64,000 bases of DNA from Diabrotica undecimpunctata (Eukaryota; Arthropoda; Insecta; Coleoptera; Chrysomelidae): NCBI RefSeq assembly GCF_040954645.1, contig NC_092804.1:151165108-151229107 (forward strand). Direction: 5' to 3'. Positions 54,566-63,719 of this stretch are shown piece after piece. Made by a program: the position numbers and the translations under genes. Positions within the stretch are counted from its first letter, which is position 1. Every line of letters begins with the position of its first letter. The notes under the pieces are model-generated. The model had not been told where the DNA came from. It was given only the letters and a program-made list of their open reading frames with translations, and ran no database searches.

Positions 54566-55899
54566 GTTAAGCTATCTGAAAACAACCAAAACAATTTCAT
54601 GATAGAAAAATTTAATAAAACCTAATCTGTGTTTCTAACATGCTTTGCAAAAATAAATGTAGGTAGGTATGCTATTCATTACAAACAAATTACTATCTAC
54701 AAAATATGTCTGATCATAATATTGGATTTTTAGTGAAATCATAAATTATGGTAACCATATTGTAACCATTGTAGGTATTTTGATATATTCTTACATTAAC
54801 GTGTTCGGGGCAAGTTGTTACAGTAACAACCTGGCCCCAGATTATTGTAACAACTGGCCCCACGTGTACGAAATGAGGTTAAGTCAACGTTTTTTGGTAA
54901 ATATTGAGAATCAATTACTAACAATAGCATGCCAATAACGAGAAATATATACGCTTCAAAACTATATAATACACATATTTATACTACTTACCAATTTCTC
55001 ACAAATAAAAACAAAAGCCACCTGACAACGGTACAGTTTTAGACCCGAAACCACATTCTAAGCAATAACACTATAATGGATGTCTGACTTGAGTATCAAT
55101 ATCCGTTCACAGATGACGGGTCAGTTGACCCAACTTTCCATAAAATATCGGCAACTCATGATACTTGCTGCGTTTTAAAATAATTGTGTAACAACTTGCC
55201 CGTGTAAAAACTTGCCCCCCTCTCCCCTACATCAATTTTGAATGTATTTTAAAAAGTGATATACCGTTGGAATGCTTGATTGGCCAGGAATGAAATCAGC
55301 TCAATTTTAATGTACTATAATATCCTAATAATAAATAATCAAACAAACGTTAAGAAGTGTACTAAACTAATGGAAATTTTTAACATAAAAGTCTTTCGAA
55401 ATTTTTAACATAAAAGTCTTTCATAATATGAAAGCTACTGAGACGGAAATTGGTTATTAATTTCTCTGAGGTTATTTACCAGATGAGTTTCTAAATTCTT
55501 CTCAAAAAGGGGTTTTCAAATTATGGTTGATTTAGGACAATATAATAGTTGGGACAATTATCAAATGTTATCGATATTACAATCAGGTGTCCAATATGAC
55601 CGTGAAATAAAAATATATGAGCAATAATTATTTCAAACTTTATGTGAGAAAATAAATAAATCGGAATGTCTAAGGAACACAATGTTTCTCTTAATATACA
55701 TCAATTTGGAATGTATTTTAAAAAGTGATATACCGTTGGAATGCTTGATTGGTTAGGAATGAAATCAGCTCAATTTTAATCTACTATAATATCATAATGA
55801 TAAAATAATCAAACAAATGTTAAGAAATGTACTAAACTAATGGAAATTTTTAACATAAAAGTCAATATAAAACCTAAAAATCTAACAAAAATGTGTTTA

Positions 55900-56335
55900 T
55901 TAATCTGTTTTCTTCAGCAACATTAATTACAGCTTGATACCATCTTAGTATACTTAAAATTAAATTATCAATTTTGTTTTGAGAGAAATATTGAAGACCT
56001 TGTTTATTATAAACATTGTGCAGATGAGAAGCAATCTATCTCTGAAGAATATCCTATACTTGATCGATGGGACTAAGATTTGGCGATTATCCTGGCCACG
56101 ATAAAAGTGTAATATCCTCTTTATAAAACCAATTTCTTACTGTTGCTGCAGTATGTAGCCTTGCATTATTATGCAAGTAACGAAAGACCTGCAGCAGTGG
56201 AAAATGAAAGGGCAACATATTCTAAGGTACAATGTATATATTATGATTCATTCAAAGGGCCTTCTACAAAAATAGGAACAGCTCTATCATGAAAAAATAT
56301 TTCAGCCTACATTATAACTTGTAGACCATTATATG
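55900..56335 (-). pseudogene. Tc1-type transposase C-terminal fragment
   Basis: The minus-strand reading gives HNNARLHTAATVRNWFYKED (second catalytic motif, with the expected Asp replaced by Asn), then ITLLSWPG, a stop, and SPNLSPIDQV (third motif region). The C-terminus reads LRWYQAVINVAEEN. Only the last third of a Tc1 transposase remains, with stops and catalytic changes. Confidence 0.7.
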
Positions 56336-56345
56336 GAGTGTCAAC

Positions 56346-56515
56346 AAATGGTAGGGAAGTGTCTTGAAAACTACGGCCACTTATCCCTTACCACGGTACC
56401 TTACAAAGGTACTTCAATGTTTTGAGGTGGGGCGATGCGCATCGGGGTACGTATTAGCCCACGACTGAGGCCCCCGGTGACATCCCCCCTCCTTTGAAGT
56501 CTACGGCTGGAAAGA
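56346..56515. other. GC-rich patch of unknown origin
   Basis: A block of markedly higher GC (for example GAGGCCCCCGGTGACATCCC at 56466-56485) within AT-rich sequence, without an ORF or recognised RNA motif. It may be a promoter-like or SINE-like piece of a repeat. Confidence 0.3.
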
Positions 56516-56519
56516 AATT

Positions 56520-57295
56520 TATTAAAAACAACATATTGTACAACAACAAATACAATACAATTACATTAGTACAATAAAACTCGTTCAGTACCAAATTGTA
56601 CTTTTATTACTCCATTATAAATTCATTTTATAGATTAATCGAAATTTTTATTTAAAAACTCATAAAAAAATTAAAATTATTATGGTGTACCATGCATGCC
56701 AAAACAACTGCAAGGTTCATCCAGCAAATAAAGTAGGCTTAGTAAATTTAACAGCGGCTGACTTCGGCTGGATGCGTCTGAACGCTACTTCTAGTTTGCT
56801 ATTCAGCCGCTGAGATCGACTGAACGCACCCAATGTTTTTGTATGAATAAGAATTTGTCCAGTCGTCAGGGAGTTAACCCCTAAAAATCATACGAACAAG
56901 CTATATTTTTCCGAGAATAATAATTTTGGGACCCCAAAAAAGATGCAAAAAACTTTACCACTTTTACCCCCGGGCTTCCCCCTAAAACCTCCCTCGTAGG
57001 TAGGTTAAAACGCAAAAAATTGATTTACCAAGAGTCTGTACGCCGCAGAAAAAAATATTTTTTTTAAAAAATGTAGCTAAGGATATTTTAAACAAGAATG
57101 TTTTTTGGCACTTTTGGTGTAGAATGAACCGTTTTCTTAGAAACAACGCTTAAAGCAACCGTCCATTGTACATGTCAGTTACGTGCGCAAATCCATGGTA
57201 TAATAAACGACAAAGCTAACATATTGCGCACGCCGCATGACCGTCGGCCAGGGAGTGACGTCACCCGCAGCGTAATCAGTTAGAAACTAGCATCT
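56520..57295. other. non-coding; upstream region of the second P element gene
   Basis: It contains an imperfect inverted repeat around 56750-56815 (AGCGGCTGA ... TCAGCCGCT). Otherwise nothing was recognised. Its location suggests the 5' part of the P element, but I found no matching TIR. Confidence 0.35.
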
Positions 57296-57354
57296 CTAGA
57301 GTGGAGTTCTCAGTTTCGAAGTTTTCTCACAGTTATATTTTTAATTTTAACGAT

Positions 57355-57555
57355 ATGCGTTTTGCGGTTTTTGGCTGTTCCTTTGATTACAAGATCAAGC
57401 GAAATCGTTGCCCTGACACGAGGTTTTTTCGTTTCCCTAAAGAGGAAAATCTAATTAAGCAATGGGTGCATGCCAACGGTAGGAAAGATAAATTTAAGCC
57501 AAAGACGGCTTATATTTGTTCAAAACATTTTACAGAGACAAACTTTTATGTAAAC
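57355..57555 (+). pseudogene. P element THAP domain, first half, interrupted by the ribozyme array
   Basis: From Met at 57355 the reading is MRFAVFGCSFDYKIKRN, CPDTRFFRFPKEENLIKQWV and TAYICSKHFTETNFYVN, a THAP zinc-finger domain. The second Cys and the final Cys and His are present. The first ligand Cys (expected five residues before GC) is Phe, which one base change would explain. The domain continues at 60240 (LKHQLLNYRPKNYRG, stop, KDVVPNKNLP) once the array is removed. Confidence 0.75.
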
Positions 57556-57791
57556 AAAAAGAGAAATCAAACGATTTCTACTTAGCGAAACCGAATTCAA
57601 ATCTTAACCACTGTGTTTCCTAAAATTTGCGAAACAAACAGCTGGATGAATTAATCGGCAAGGGAATCTAAAATTGCATCCCACAAGCCGTTCATCCTAG
57701 TCAAAATTCGTAGTGAATTCAGTTTCTCGTACTTCCAACGAAGTAAATAACAAAACAGAATGACGGTTTTAGATTTTTGTTTTGATAAAGT

Positions 57792-57856
57792 GCAGCAACA
57801 ACCGTTGATACGTATTTCGACCTCCTTAAGTCTCTTCAGAACGGTATAGCCACTGC
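57792..57856 (-). ncRNA. hammerhead ribozyme, array unit 1
   Basis: Same structure as described for 59741-59805, on the minus strand. Predicted cleavage is after C opposite 57807. This is the most diverged unit outside the motif (e.g. AAAACC for TGAACC in the flank), but the core and stems are intact. Confidence 0.82.
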
Positions 57857-58177
57857 TCAAAACCAAAACAAAAATCTTTCCCGTCCTAGACAATAGTTAT
57901 TAAAATAACTATATACAGACGTAACTACGCCATCTAAAAACAAAAAGAGAAATCAAACGATTTCTACTTAGCGAAACCGAATTCAAATCTTAACCACTGT
58001 GTTTCCTAAAATTTGCGAAACAAACAGCTGGATGAATTAATCGGCAAGGGAATCTAAAATTGCATCCCACAAGCCGTTCATCCTAGTCAAAATTCGTAGT
58101 GAATTCAGTTTCTCGTACTTCCAACGAAGTAAATAACAAAACAGAATGACGGTATTAGATTTTTGTTTTGATAAAGT

Positions 58178-58242
58178 GCAGCAACAACCGTTGATACGTA
58201 TTTCGACCTCCTTAAGTCTCTTCAGAACGGTATAGCCACTGC
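58178..58242 (-). ncRNA. hammerhead ribozyme, array unit 2
   Basis: Identical core and stems to unit 59741-59805, inverse orientation, exactly 386 bp from unit 1. Confidence 0.82.
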
Positions 58243-58501
58243 TCTGAACCAAAACAAAAATCTTTCCCGTCCTAGACAATAGTTATTAAAATAACTATAT
58301 ACAGACGTAACTACGCCATCTAAAAACAAAAAGAGAAATCAAACGATTTCTACTTAGCGAAACCGAATTCAAATCTTAACCACTGTGTTTCCTAAAATTT
58401 GCGAAACAAACAGCTGGATGAATTAATCGGCAAGGGAATCTAAAATTGCATCCCACAAGCCGTTCATCCTAGTCAAAATTCGTAGTGAATTCAGTTTCTC
58501 G

Positions 58502-58830
58502 CATGATACTATGACTAACAAGATAGGATCTTCCCGTAGCACAAAATCGGTCGTGTTCGCGCATGCCGTCATTGGAGACCAGAATTTGAATTCTTGTTAA
58601 AGTTAAATGGGATTTTTATGCAGTCTATGATAAAATTATTCAATTAGCAAAATAATAGTAATAAATAAAGGTTTAATAATTACAGTAATCGTACACAAAA
58701 GGATATCTCCAAAGTATTTATTAAAAATTATTTCTTGACACATACAAAAAATTGACATTACGAACGTGCAAGTCTCCAATTACGTCACGACTTATGCGCA
58801 ATATCTTATCTTCTTAATCATAGTATCATG
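58502..58830. mobile_element. 329-bp P-type MITE inserted in array unit 3
   Basis: TIRs of 28 bp (58502-58529, starting CATGATACTATGA, and 58803-58830) differ at three positions. The 8-bp target duplication GTTTCTCG is at 58494-58501 and 58831-58838. An 8-bp duplication and CATGATA-type ends resemble P elements. Non-coding. Its removal restores the array unit exactly, so it is younger than the array. Confidence 0.85.
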
Positions 58831-58900
58831 GTTTCTCGTACTTCCAACGAAGTAAATAACAAAACAGAATGACGGTATTAGATTTTTGTTTTGATAAAGT

Positions 58901-58965
58901 GCAGCAACAACCGTTGATACGTATTTCGACCTCCTTAAGTCTCTTCAGAACGGTATAGCCACTGC
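58901..58965 (-). ncRNA. hammerhead ribozyme, array unit 3
   Basis: Identical motif in the unit that carries the MITE; the MITE lies outside the ribozyme itself but between it and the neighbouring unit's sequence. Confidence 0.8.
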
Positions 58966-59286
58966 TCTGAACCAAAACAAAAATCTTTCCCGTCCTAGAC
59001 AATAGTTATTAAAATAACTATATACAGACGTAACTACGCCATCTAAAAACAAAAAGAGAAATCAAACGATTTCTACTTAGCGAAACCGAATTCAAATCTT
59101 AACCACTGTGTTTCCTAAAATTTGCGAAACAAACAGCTGGATGAATTAATCGGCAAGGGAATCTAAAATTGCATCCCACAAGCCGTTCATCCTAGTCAAA
59201 ATTCGTAGTGAATTCAGTTTCTCGTACTTCCAACGAAGTAAATAACAAAACAGAATGACGGTATTAGATTTTTGTTTTGATAAAGT

Positions 59287-59351
59287 GCAGCAACAACCGT
59301 TGATACGTATTTCGACCTCCTTAAGTCTCTTCAGAACGGTATAGCCACTGC
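59287..59351 (-). ncRNA. hammerhead ribozyme, array unit 4
   Basis: Identical core and stems, inverse orientation, last complete ribozyme left of the inversion point. Confidence 0.82.
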
Positions 59352-59740
59352 TCTGAACCAAAACAAAAATCTTTCCCGTCCTAGACAATAGTTATTAAAA
59401 TAACTATATACAGACGTAACTACGCCATCTAAAAACAAAAAGAGAAATCAAACGATTTCTACTTAGCGAAACCGAATTCAAATCTTAACCACTGTGTTTC
59501 CTAAAATTTGCGAAACAAACAGCTGGATGAATTAATCGGCAAGGGAATCTAAAATTGCATCCCACAAGCCGTTCATCCTAGGATGAACTCGGAAACACAG
59601 TGGTTAAGATTTGAATTCGGTTTCGCTAAGTAGAAATCGTTTGATTTCTCTTTTTGTTTTTAGATGGCGTAGTTACGTCTGTATATAGTTATTTTAATAA
59701 CTATTGTCTAGGACGGGAAAGATTTTTGTTTTGGTTCAGA

Positions 59741-59805
59741 GCAGTGGCTATACCGTTCTGAAGAGACTTAAGGAGGTCGAAATACGTATCAACGGTTGTT
59801 GCTGC
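59741..59805 (+). ncRNA. hammerhead ribozyme, array unit 5 (reference copy)
   Basis: Stem I: ACCGTT (59752-59757) with AACGGT (59791-59796), then an internal loop (TGGCTAT opposite TGTTG) and GCAG (59741-59744) with CTGC (59802-59805). Core CTGAAGA is at 59758-59764. Stem II is GACTT/AGGTC (59765-59769 with 59774-59778), loop AAGG. GAAA is at 59779-59782. Stem III is the loopless palindrome ATACGTAT. The cleavage site follows C59790. All conserved core positions match the hammerhead consensus, and the stem I internal loop is where natural hammerheads make their activating tertiary contacts. Confidence 0.87.
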
Positions 59806-60126
59806 ACTTTATCAAAACAAAAATCTAATACCGTCATTCTGTTTTGTTATTTACTTCGTTGGAAGTACGAGAAACTGAATTCACTACGAATTTTGACTAG
59901 GATGAACGGCTTGTGGGATGCAATTTTAGATTCCCTTGCCGATTAATTCATCCAGCTGTTTGTTTCGCAAATTTTAGGAAACACAGTGGTTAAGATTTGA
60001 ATTCGGTTTCGCTAAGTAGAAATCGTTTGATTTCTCTTTTTGTTTTTAGATGGCGTAGTTACGTCTGTATATAGTTATTTTAATAACTATTGTCTAGGAC
60101 GGGAAAGATTTTTGTTTTGGTTCAGA

Positions 60127-60191
60127 GCAGTGGCTATACCGTTCTGAAGAGACTTAAGGAGGTCGAAATACGTATCAACGGTTGTTGCTGC
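60127..60191 (+). ncRNA. hammerhead ribozyme, array unit 6
   Basis: Identical motif, 386 bp after unit 5. The array ends 36 bp downstream at the target duplication. Confidence 0.82.
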
Positions 60192-60239
60192 ACTTTATCA
60201 AAACAAAAATCTAATACCGTCATTCTGTTTTATGTAAAC

Positions 60240-60943
60240 CTTAAGCATCAACTGCTGAATTATCGGCCGAAAAATTATCGGGGTTTGTAAAAAGATGTTG
60301 TTCCCAACAAGAATTTGCCTATGATGAAACCTGAGGTCTGTTGGAGTATAAGCGCAAAATAAATTTTGCAAAGAATGTCTGACATGATTTCAACAATGCG
60401 AGTTAAAGGCAAGAAATCATGGGTTTCGTTCCAAAAAGGTAACACAATATATCAAAGTAAAAACACATTTATAACATTTTCCAAAACATTGTAGGTATTC
60501 TTATATCAAATAAGGCTTTGCAGTTGCTTCTTGAAGATGTAGACAAACGATATAATATATACTACATTTTGACAAGGCGCTTAAACCAAGATCCCTTGGA
60601 AAATTTTTTTGGGGTCATAAGAGCGAAAGGTGGTTTAAACGATCATCCAACTTCTTTAGATTTTAAATACCGACTCCGTTCTTATTTAAGAGGAAAAAAC
60701 GAAGGTGTCTTTTTAAATTACTGTAATGTAGAAGACGATAGTACTCCTACATTAACTATTGGCAGTAGTATGGTAGAAAAGCTTGCTTCAAAAAAAAAAA
60801 CAATCATTGACCCCAATTTTACGGATGAAGATGACATAGTCCTCTGTAAAGAAGTCGATGATTTAGGATATGATGGACTAGGACATTTAGGAGGATTTAT
60901 TTGTAGCAAGTTTAAACGCAAGTTACCAAATTTAAGCAAGTGA
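60240..60943 (+). pseudogene. P element transposase, end of THAP and C-terminal exon
   Basis: This resumes the gene cut at 57555. After LKHQLLNYRPKNYRG and a stop, the reading shows KDVVPNKNLP, then MISTMRVKGKKSWVSFQKG. A plausible intron (GT at about 60440, AG at 60494) follows. The conserved P transposase block is then NIYYILTRRLNQDPLENFFG, RAKGGLNDHPTSLDFKYRLR and LGYDGLGHLGGFICSKF. The middle of the transposase, including most catalytic motifs, is absent, so this is an internally deleted copy. An open 141-codon stretch (60518-60943) is undamaged. Confidence 0.8.
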
Positions 60944-60944
60944 C

Positions 60945-62580
60945 CTAAAAGTCATTTGACAGAAGGTGGACTATATAAACCTTCTAACGAATTTATGGCT
61001 CATTTGGAAAAACTGGAGATACCATATTTACTGGCAAGCAATATATTTCAAGTCTGTTGTCCGCAAGTGTTAATATTGATTGTCATCAAGATGCTAAGAA
61101 AATATTTTTTCGGTTGCGTGTGTACTTCGGTATGAAAGATTTTAATAAAAAAATGGTTTAAGCCACCTACTAATAAAAGAATATACAAAAAACTATCGCA
61201 TAATGTATATAGTTTTATATTTTTAAACGGAAACTGTTTAAAAAATGTTTTATATATGGTTAGTTAGCAAGAATATTAACGCCATCGTAACATTTATTTT
61301 AAAAATTGGCATCGGACTTCTGTAAGTGACTGTTGTTTTATTTAAATTTAAGTATATATTCATCAATTATGTATAATATAAAAATTTTGTTACTTCTTAA
61401 AAGTTTATGAAAAGTGCAAGTACAAGTGCAATTTATATGTAGGTACCTAATAACTAAGTAGCTATTTTTTTTGTACTAATACCTTATTAGTTCTAATTCG
61501 CATAAAAATTAAACATATTTGACTAAGAAAACATGATAAACATTTGTTTTTATTTGAAATGTATGAAGAAAGTAAAATAATATGCAAAATATCCATATTT
61601 AGGGTGACTAAGTTAAGAGTGCTTATGTATACAATTAAGGGCAATGTGAATACTATACTGCAAATGACGTAGCTGCGCAAGGTTAACGCAAATTTGCACT
61701 TCGGAATAGATGGCCCTGGCGCAAAGCAATGTTTAATACAATTGTATCAGCTCGACGGTAAAAATTCGATATCTTCGGTTCCAAGTGTCCAATGAACTCA
61801 GTTTTTATATCGGTGTTAAATAAATAAAATAATCACTTTCAGTGAGCATTCGTAGTAAAATTTTTATTTTTATAGATCAATATTTAAAACCTATGACATG
61901 AAATTTTAATTTTAAATTGTGGCAACAAGTATGAGGCATTTAAAATGTGAATAAAAAATGCAGAATTTAATATTTTATATTACAAACGATCGCACGTCAC
62001 GGGAAGTGCCTCCAAGGAAGACGGTTTGGGATGTAGCTTATAGCAGAAATTTGGTTCTTTTTAAAAACGTACTAATTGAGGGGTATACCTTCAAAGTGTA
62101 CAATCTCCATGTTACCTAAATTTTCAGTAATCGAAAAAAAAAAACGGATAACCTATTTCATAATAAACAATAACACTAATTTTTTTTCTATTACATTTAT
62201 ATGACAACTACGAGTTAATATACAATTTTTTTCTTTAAATTATTCAAAAAGAAGTAAGTAATTCTAGAAAAATATTTGGACATTGTACATTATGAAAATA
62301 ACTAATGGAGTTTGTCCACATTGAAAATAACTTACGAACATAATTTATTAAACTTATTTATTTTATTGAGATTATACACATTTAATTATTCAAAAATAGT
62401 TGCGGCATTGTCTTCTCGATTGTCTTCGATGATGATGAATTTGTAAAAACTTAAACGGGGATCACTTTTCCAGTCCTCTCCAAAATGACAGCATAATAAA
62501 TTATTAACATCAACCTTTTTGTTGTTATTGACCACGACAATATGTTTCGGAATTTTGGCAGGTTTCATTCTTTCAAACAA
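60945..62580. other. non-coding, AT-rich; right flank of the P element
   Basis: A few codons after 60943 (LEKLEIPYLLASNIFQ-like) may still be P element derived. A minus-strand ORF at 62386-62580 has no recognised domain. I found no terminal repeat to mark the P element end. Confidence 0.35.
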
Positions 62581-62585
62581 GAAAA

Positions 62586-62800
62586 TTGGAATATCTCGGA
62601 CATATTACACGTGAAAAGAAATACACCTTGTTCCAACTGATTATGCAAGGAAAGATCCAAGGAAAGAGAAACATAGTGAGGCGTAGAATGTCATGGCTGC
62701 GTAACCTAAGAGAGTGGTACGGATGTACATCAAATGAACTTTTCAGAGTAGCCGTCTCAAAAGTCCGAATAGCTATGATGATTCATAAACAAAATTCTTA
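62586..62800 (+). pseudogene. LINE C-terminal tail fragment
   Basis: The reading MEYLGHITREKKYTLFQLIM, QGKIQGKRNI, RRRMSWLRNLREWYG and SKVRIAMMI is the same kind of polyprotein terminus as at 2258. The usual IANLR ending is replaced by unrelated codons after about 62785. Confidence 0.68.
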
Positions 62801-62804
62801 CTCT

Positions 62805-63120
62805 AAAAAAGCGGCAACACTTTATACACTTTTGCCACACGCTGAACTGTCAATAAAATTTTAAGTATTCCGGTATCAGTTGCGTCTAATCTATTTAATT
62901 AAGATTATTATTTTGTGCAATATTAGACTTGAAGAGTTATTTCATAAAATTTATATTATTAATAATAACAAATGTTTTTGGTTATTTAATCAATATAATT
63001 CTAAAATTTTCAATATAATGATGATTACATTTTTCTGATTATTACACCATGTTGACGCCTATGAAATTTCGAGTAGTTCCGTATGGGTTTCGTATTATTA
63101 CCTGTGTTAGAAACATTTGA
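62805..63120. other. non-coding
   Basis: No feature was recognised. Confidence 0.35.
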
Positions 63121-63127
63121 ACTCTAA

Positions 63128-63716
63128 AGGCCATGATCGACAGGCTAGTAAAACTGCGGTTTTGTGGCTCGTCGGTAAAGCTCGTCAGTGTATCATTGCA
63201 ATACCGCGGTTTTATATACCGACGAGCCTGGCTCGCGGCTCGTCAGTTTGTTTTATTTTTTACTTGGCTCGTCATTTAAAACCGCGCGTGTATCACTACT
63301 GGTGAGCAAAACCGGCAGTTTCCAGCGACCGTTGAAGTGAAAAGATCAGTTTTTAATCATGGATATGCGTACTCTCAGCCACGACTTTTTATTAGAATTT
63401 ATATATTGTTTACGAGAATGTGTTTGTTTATGGAAATGTACATTGCCAGAATACAAAAACAAAAAAAATTGGCTTAACGCATATGTTAAACTTTTAAATA
63501 CCCAACGTCTAGGACATTTCCGCTTTTTTTTTTGTAATTTCGTAGTATGCTATAGCGAGGTAACATAAAACTTCACTTTCAGTTGAACACGACATGTTAG
63601 CTGTGGACGGTTGACAATGACTGTTTTGCTCGCTAGTCGATCAGCACTGACGAGCCGCGAGTAAAACCGTCGTTCTTAAAACCGCGGTAATATGGCTCGC
63701 TCGTCGATCACCCACT
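63128..63716 (+). mobile_element. small Harbinger-like TIR element with MADF ORF
   Basis: The ends AGGCCATGATCGAC (63128-63141) and the inverse of AGTGGGTGATCGAC (63703-63716) match at 10 of 14 positions, and both are flanked by TAA (63125-63127, 63717-63719). GGCTCGTC-type octamers recur at least five times near both ends in both orientations, as subterminal repeats. A three-base TAA duplication and a MADF protein are typical of PIF/Harbinger elements, whose second ORF is a Myb/MADF-like DNA-binding protein. No transposase is present, so it would be non-autonomous. Confidence 0.6.
63359..63568 (+). CDS. short MADF-domain protein
   Basis: A 69-residue ORF starting MDMRTLSHDFLLEFIYCLRE and continuing VCLWKCTLPEYKNKKNW. 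It shows the MADF signature of an acidic-hydrophobic helix, LW, and a P-x-Y-K-N-K motif. MADF domains bind DNA as Myb/SANT relatives. The domain is cut after about 45 residues and the remaining C-terminus looks unrelated, so it may be the first exon or a truncated remnant of the DNA-binding protein of the surrounding element. Confidence 0.55.
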   Translation: MDMRTLSHDFLLEFIYCLRECVCLWKCTLPEYKNKKNWLNAYVKLLNTQRLGHFRFFFCNFVVCYSEVT

Positions 63717-63719
63717 TAA

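Larger units (their letters stand above)
52341..55227 (-). mobile_element. near-intact pogo-like DNA transposon
   Basis: The TIRs are GGGGAGAGGGGGGCAAGTTG at the left end (from 52341) and its inverse at the right end (to 55227), about 25 bp with one mismatch. TA is duplicated at 52339-52340 and 55228-55229. Subterminal copies of GGGGCAAGTTGTTAC-like motifs lie at both ends (52545-52590, 54808-54865, 55185-55200), probable transposase binding sites. It encodes an uninterrupted transposase and a PHD finger ORF. The neighbouring repeat unit provides the empty site. Confidence 0.92.
52068..55865 (+). repeat. tandem repeat, two roughly 440-bp units, first unit opened by a transposon
   Basis: Unit A (52068-52340 plus 55230-55428) and unit B (55429-55865) are close copies, starting TGAAAGCTACTGAGACGG and ending AATTTTTAACATAAAAGTC. 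Unit A additionally has a short internal duplication of its end. Unit B preserves the uninterrupted sequence AATATACATCAA at the point where unit A carries the pogo-like transposon. Confidence 0.85.
57556..60227. mobile_element. retrozyme-like array: about six 386-bp hammerhead units, inverted
   Basis: Direct repeats TTTTATGTAAAC (57544-57555 and 60228-60239) flank the insert. The left part holds about 4.4 units with the ribozyme on the minus strand. The right part (59581-60227) holds about 1.7 units with it on the plus strand. They meet in the palindrome GTTCATCCTAGGATGAAC at about 59572-59589. Unit period is 386 bp (for example HHR starts 57792, 58178, then 58901 after a 337-bp MITE insertion, 59287). 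Units are nearly identical; the leftmost has a few substitutions. There is no protein coding. Tandem units with type I hammerheads are the defining structure of animal retrozymes. Confidence 0.88.

Noticed and set aside
58494..58838. Array interruption as a deletion or assembly error
   Set aside because: Perfect 8-bp duplications and 28-bp TIRs show a clean MITE insertion.
57556..60227. Array as ordinary satellite DNA
   Set aside because: A single bounded insertion with target duplication, inversion junction and ribozymes fits retrotransposition of a multimeric RNA better than unequal crossing-over, although a satellite derived from a retrozyme elsewhere remains possible.
57651..60290. Repeated 80-residue ORF (MSRTGKIFVLVQSSG...) on both strands
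   Set aside because: It is an incidental reading through the ribozyme and flanks, repeated only because the 386-bp unit is repeated; it has no domain features, and the ribozyme structure explains the conservation better.
62386..62580. 64-residue minus-strand ORF next to a LINE tail
   Set aside because: No domain recognised and no coding context; kept only as a note in the surrounding non-coding entry.
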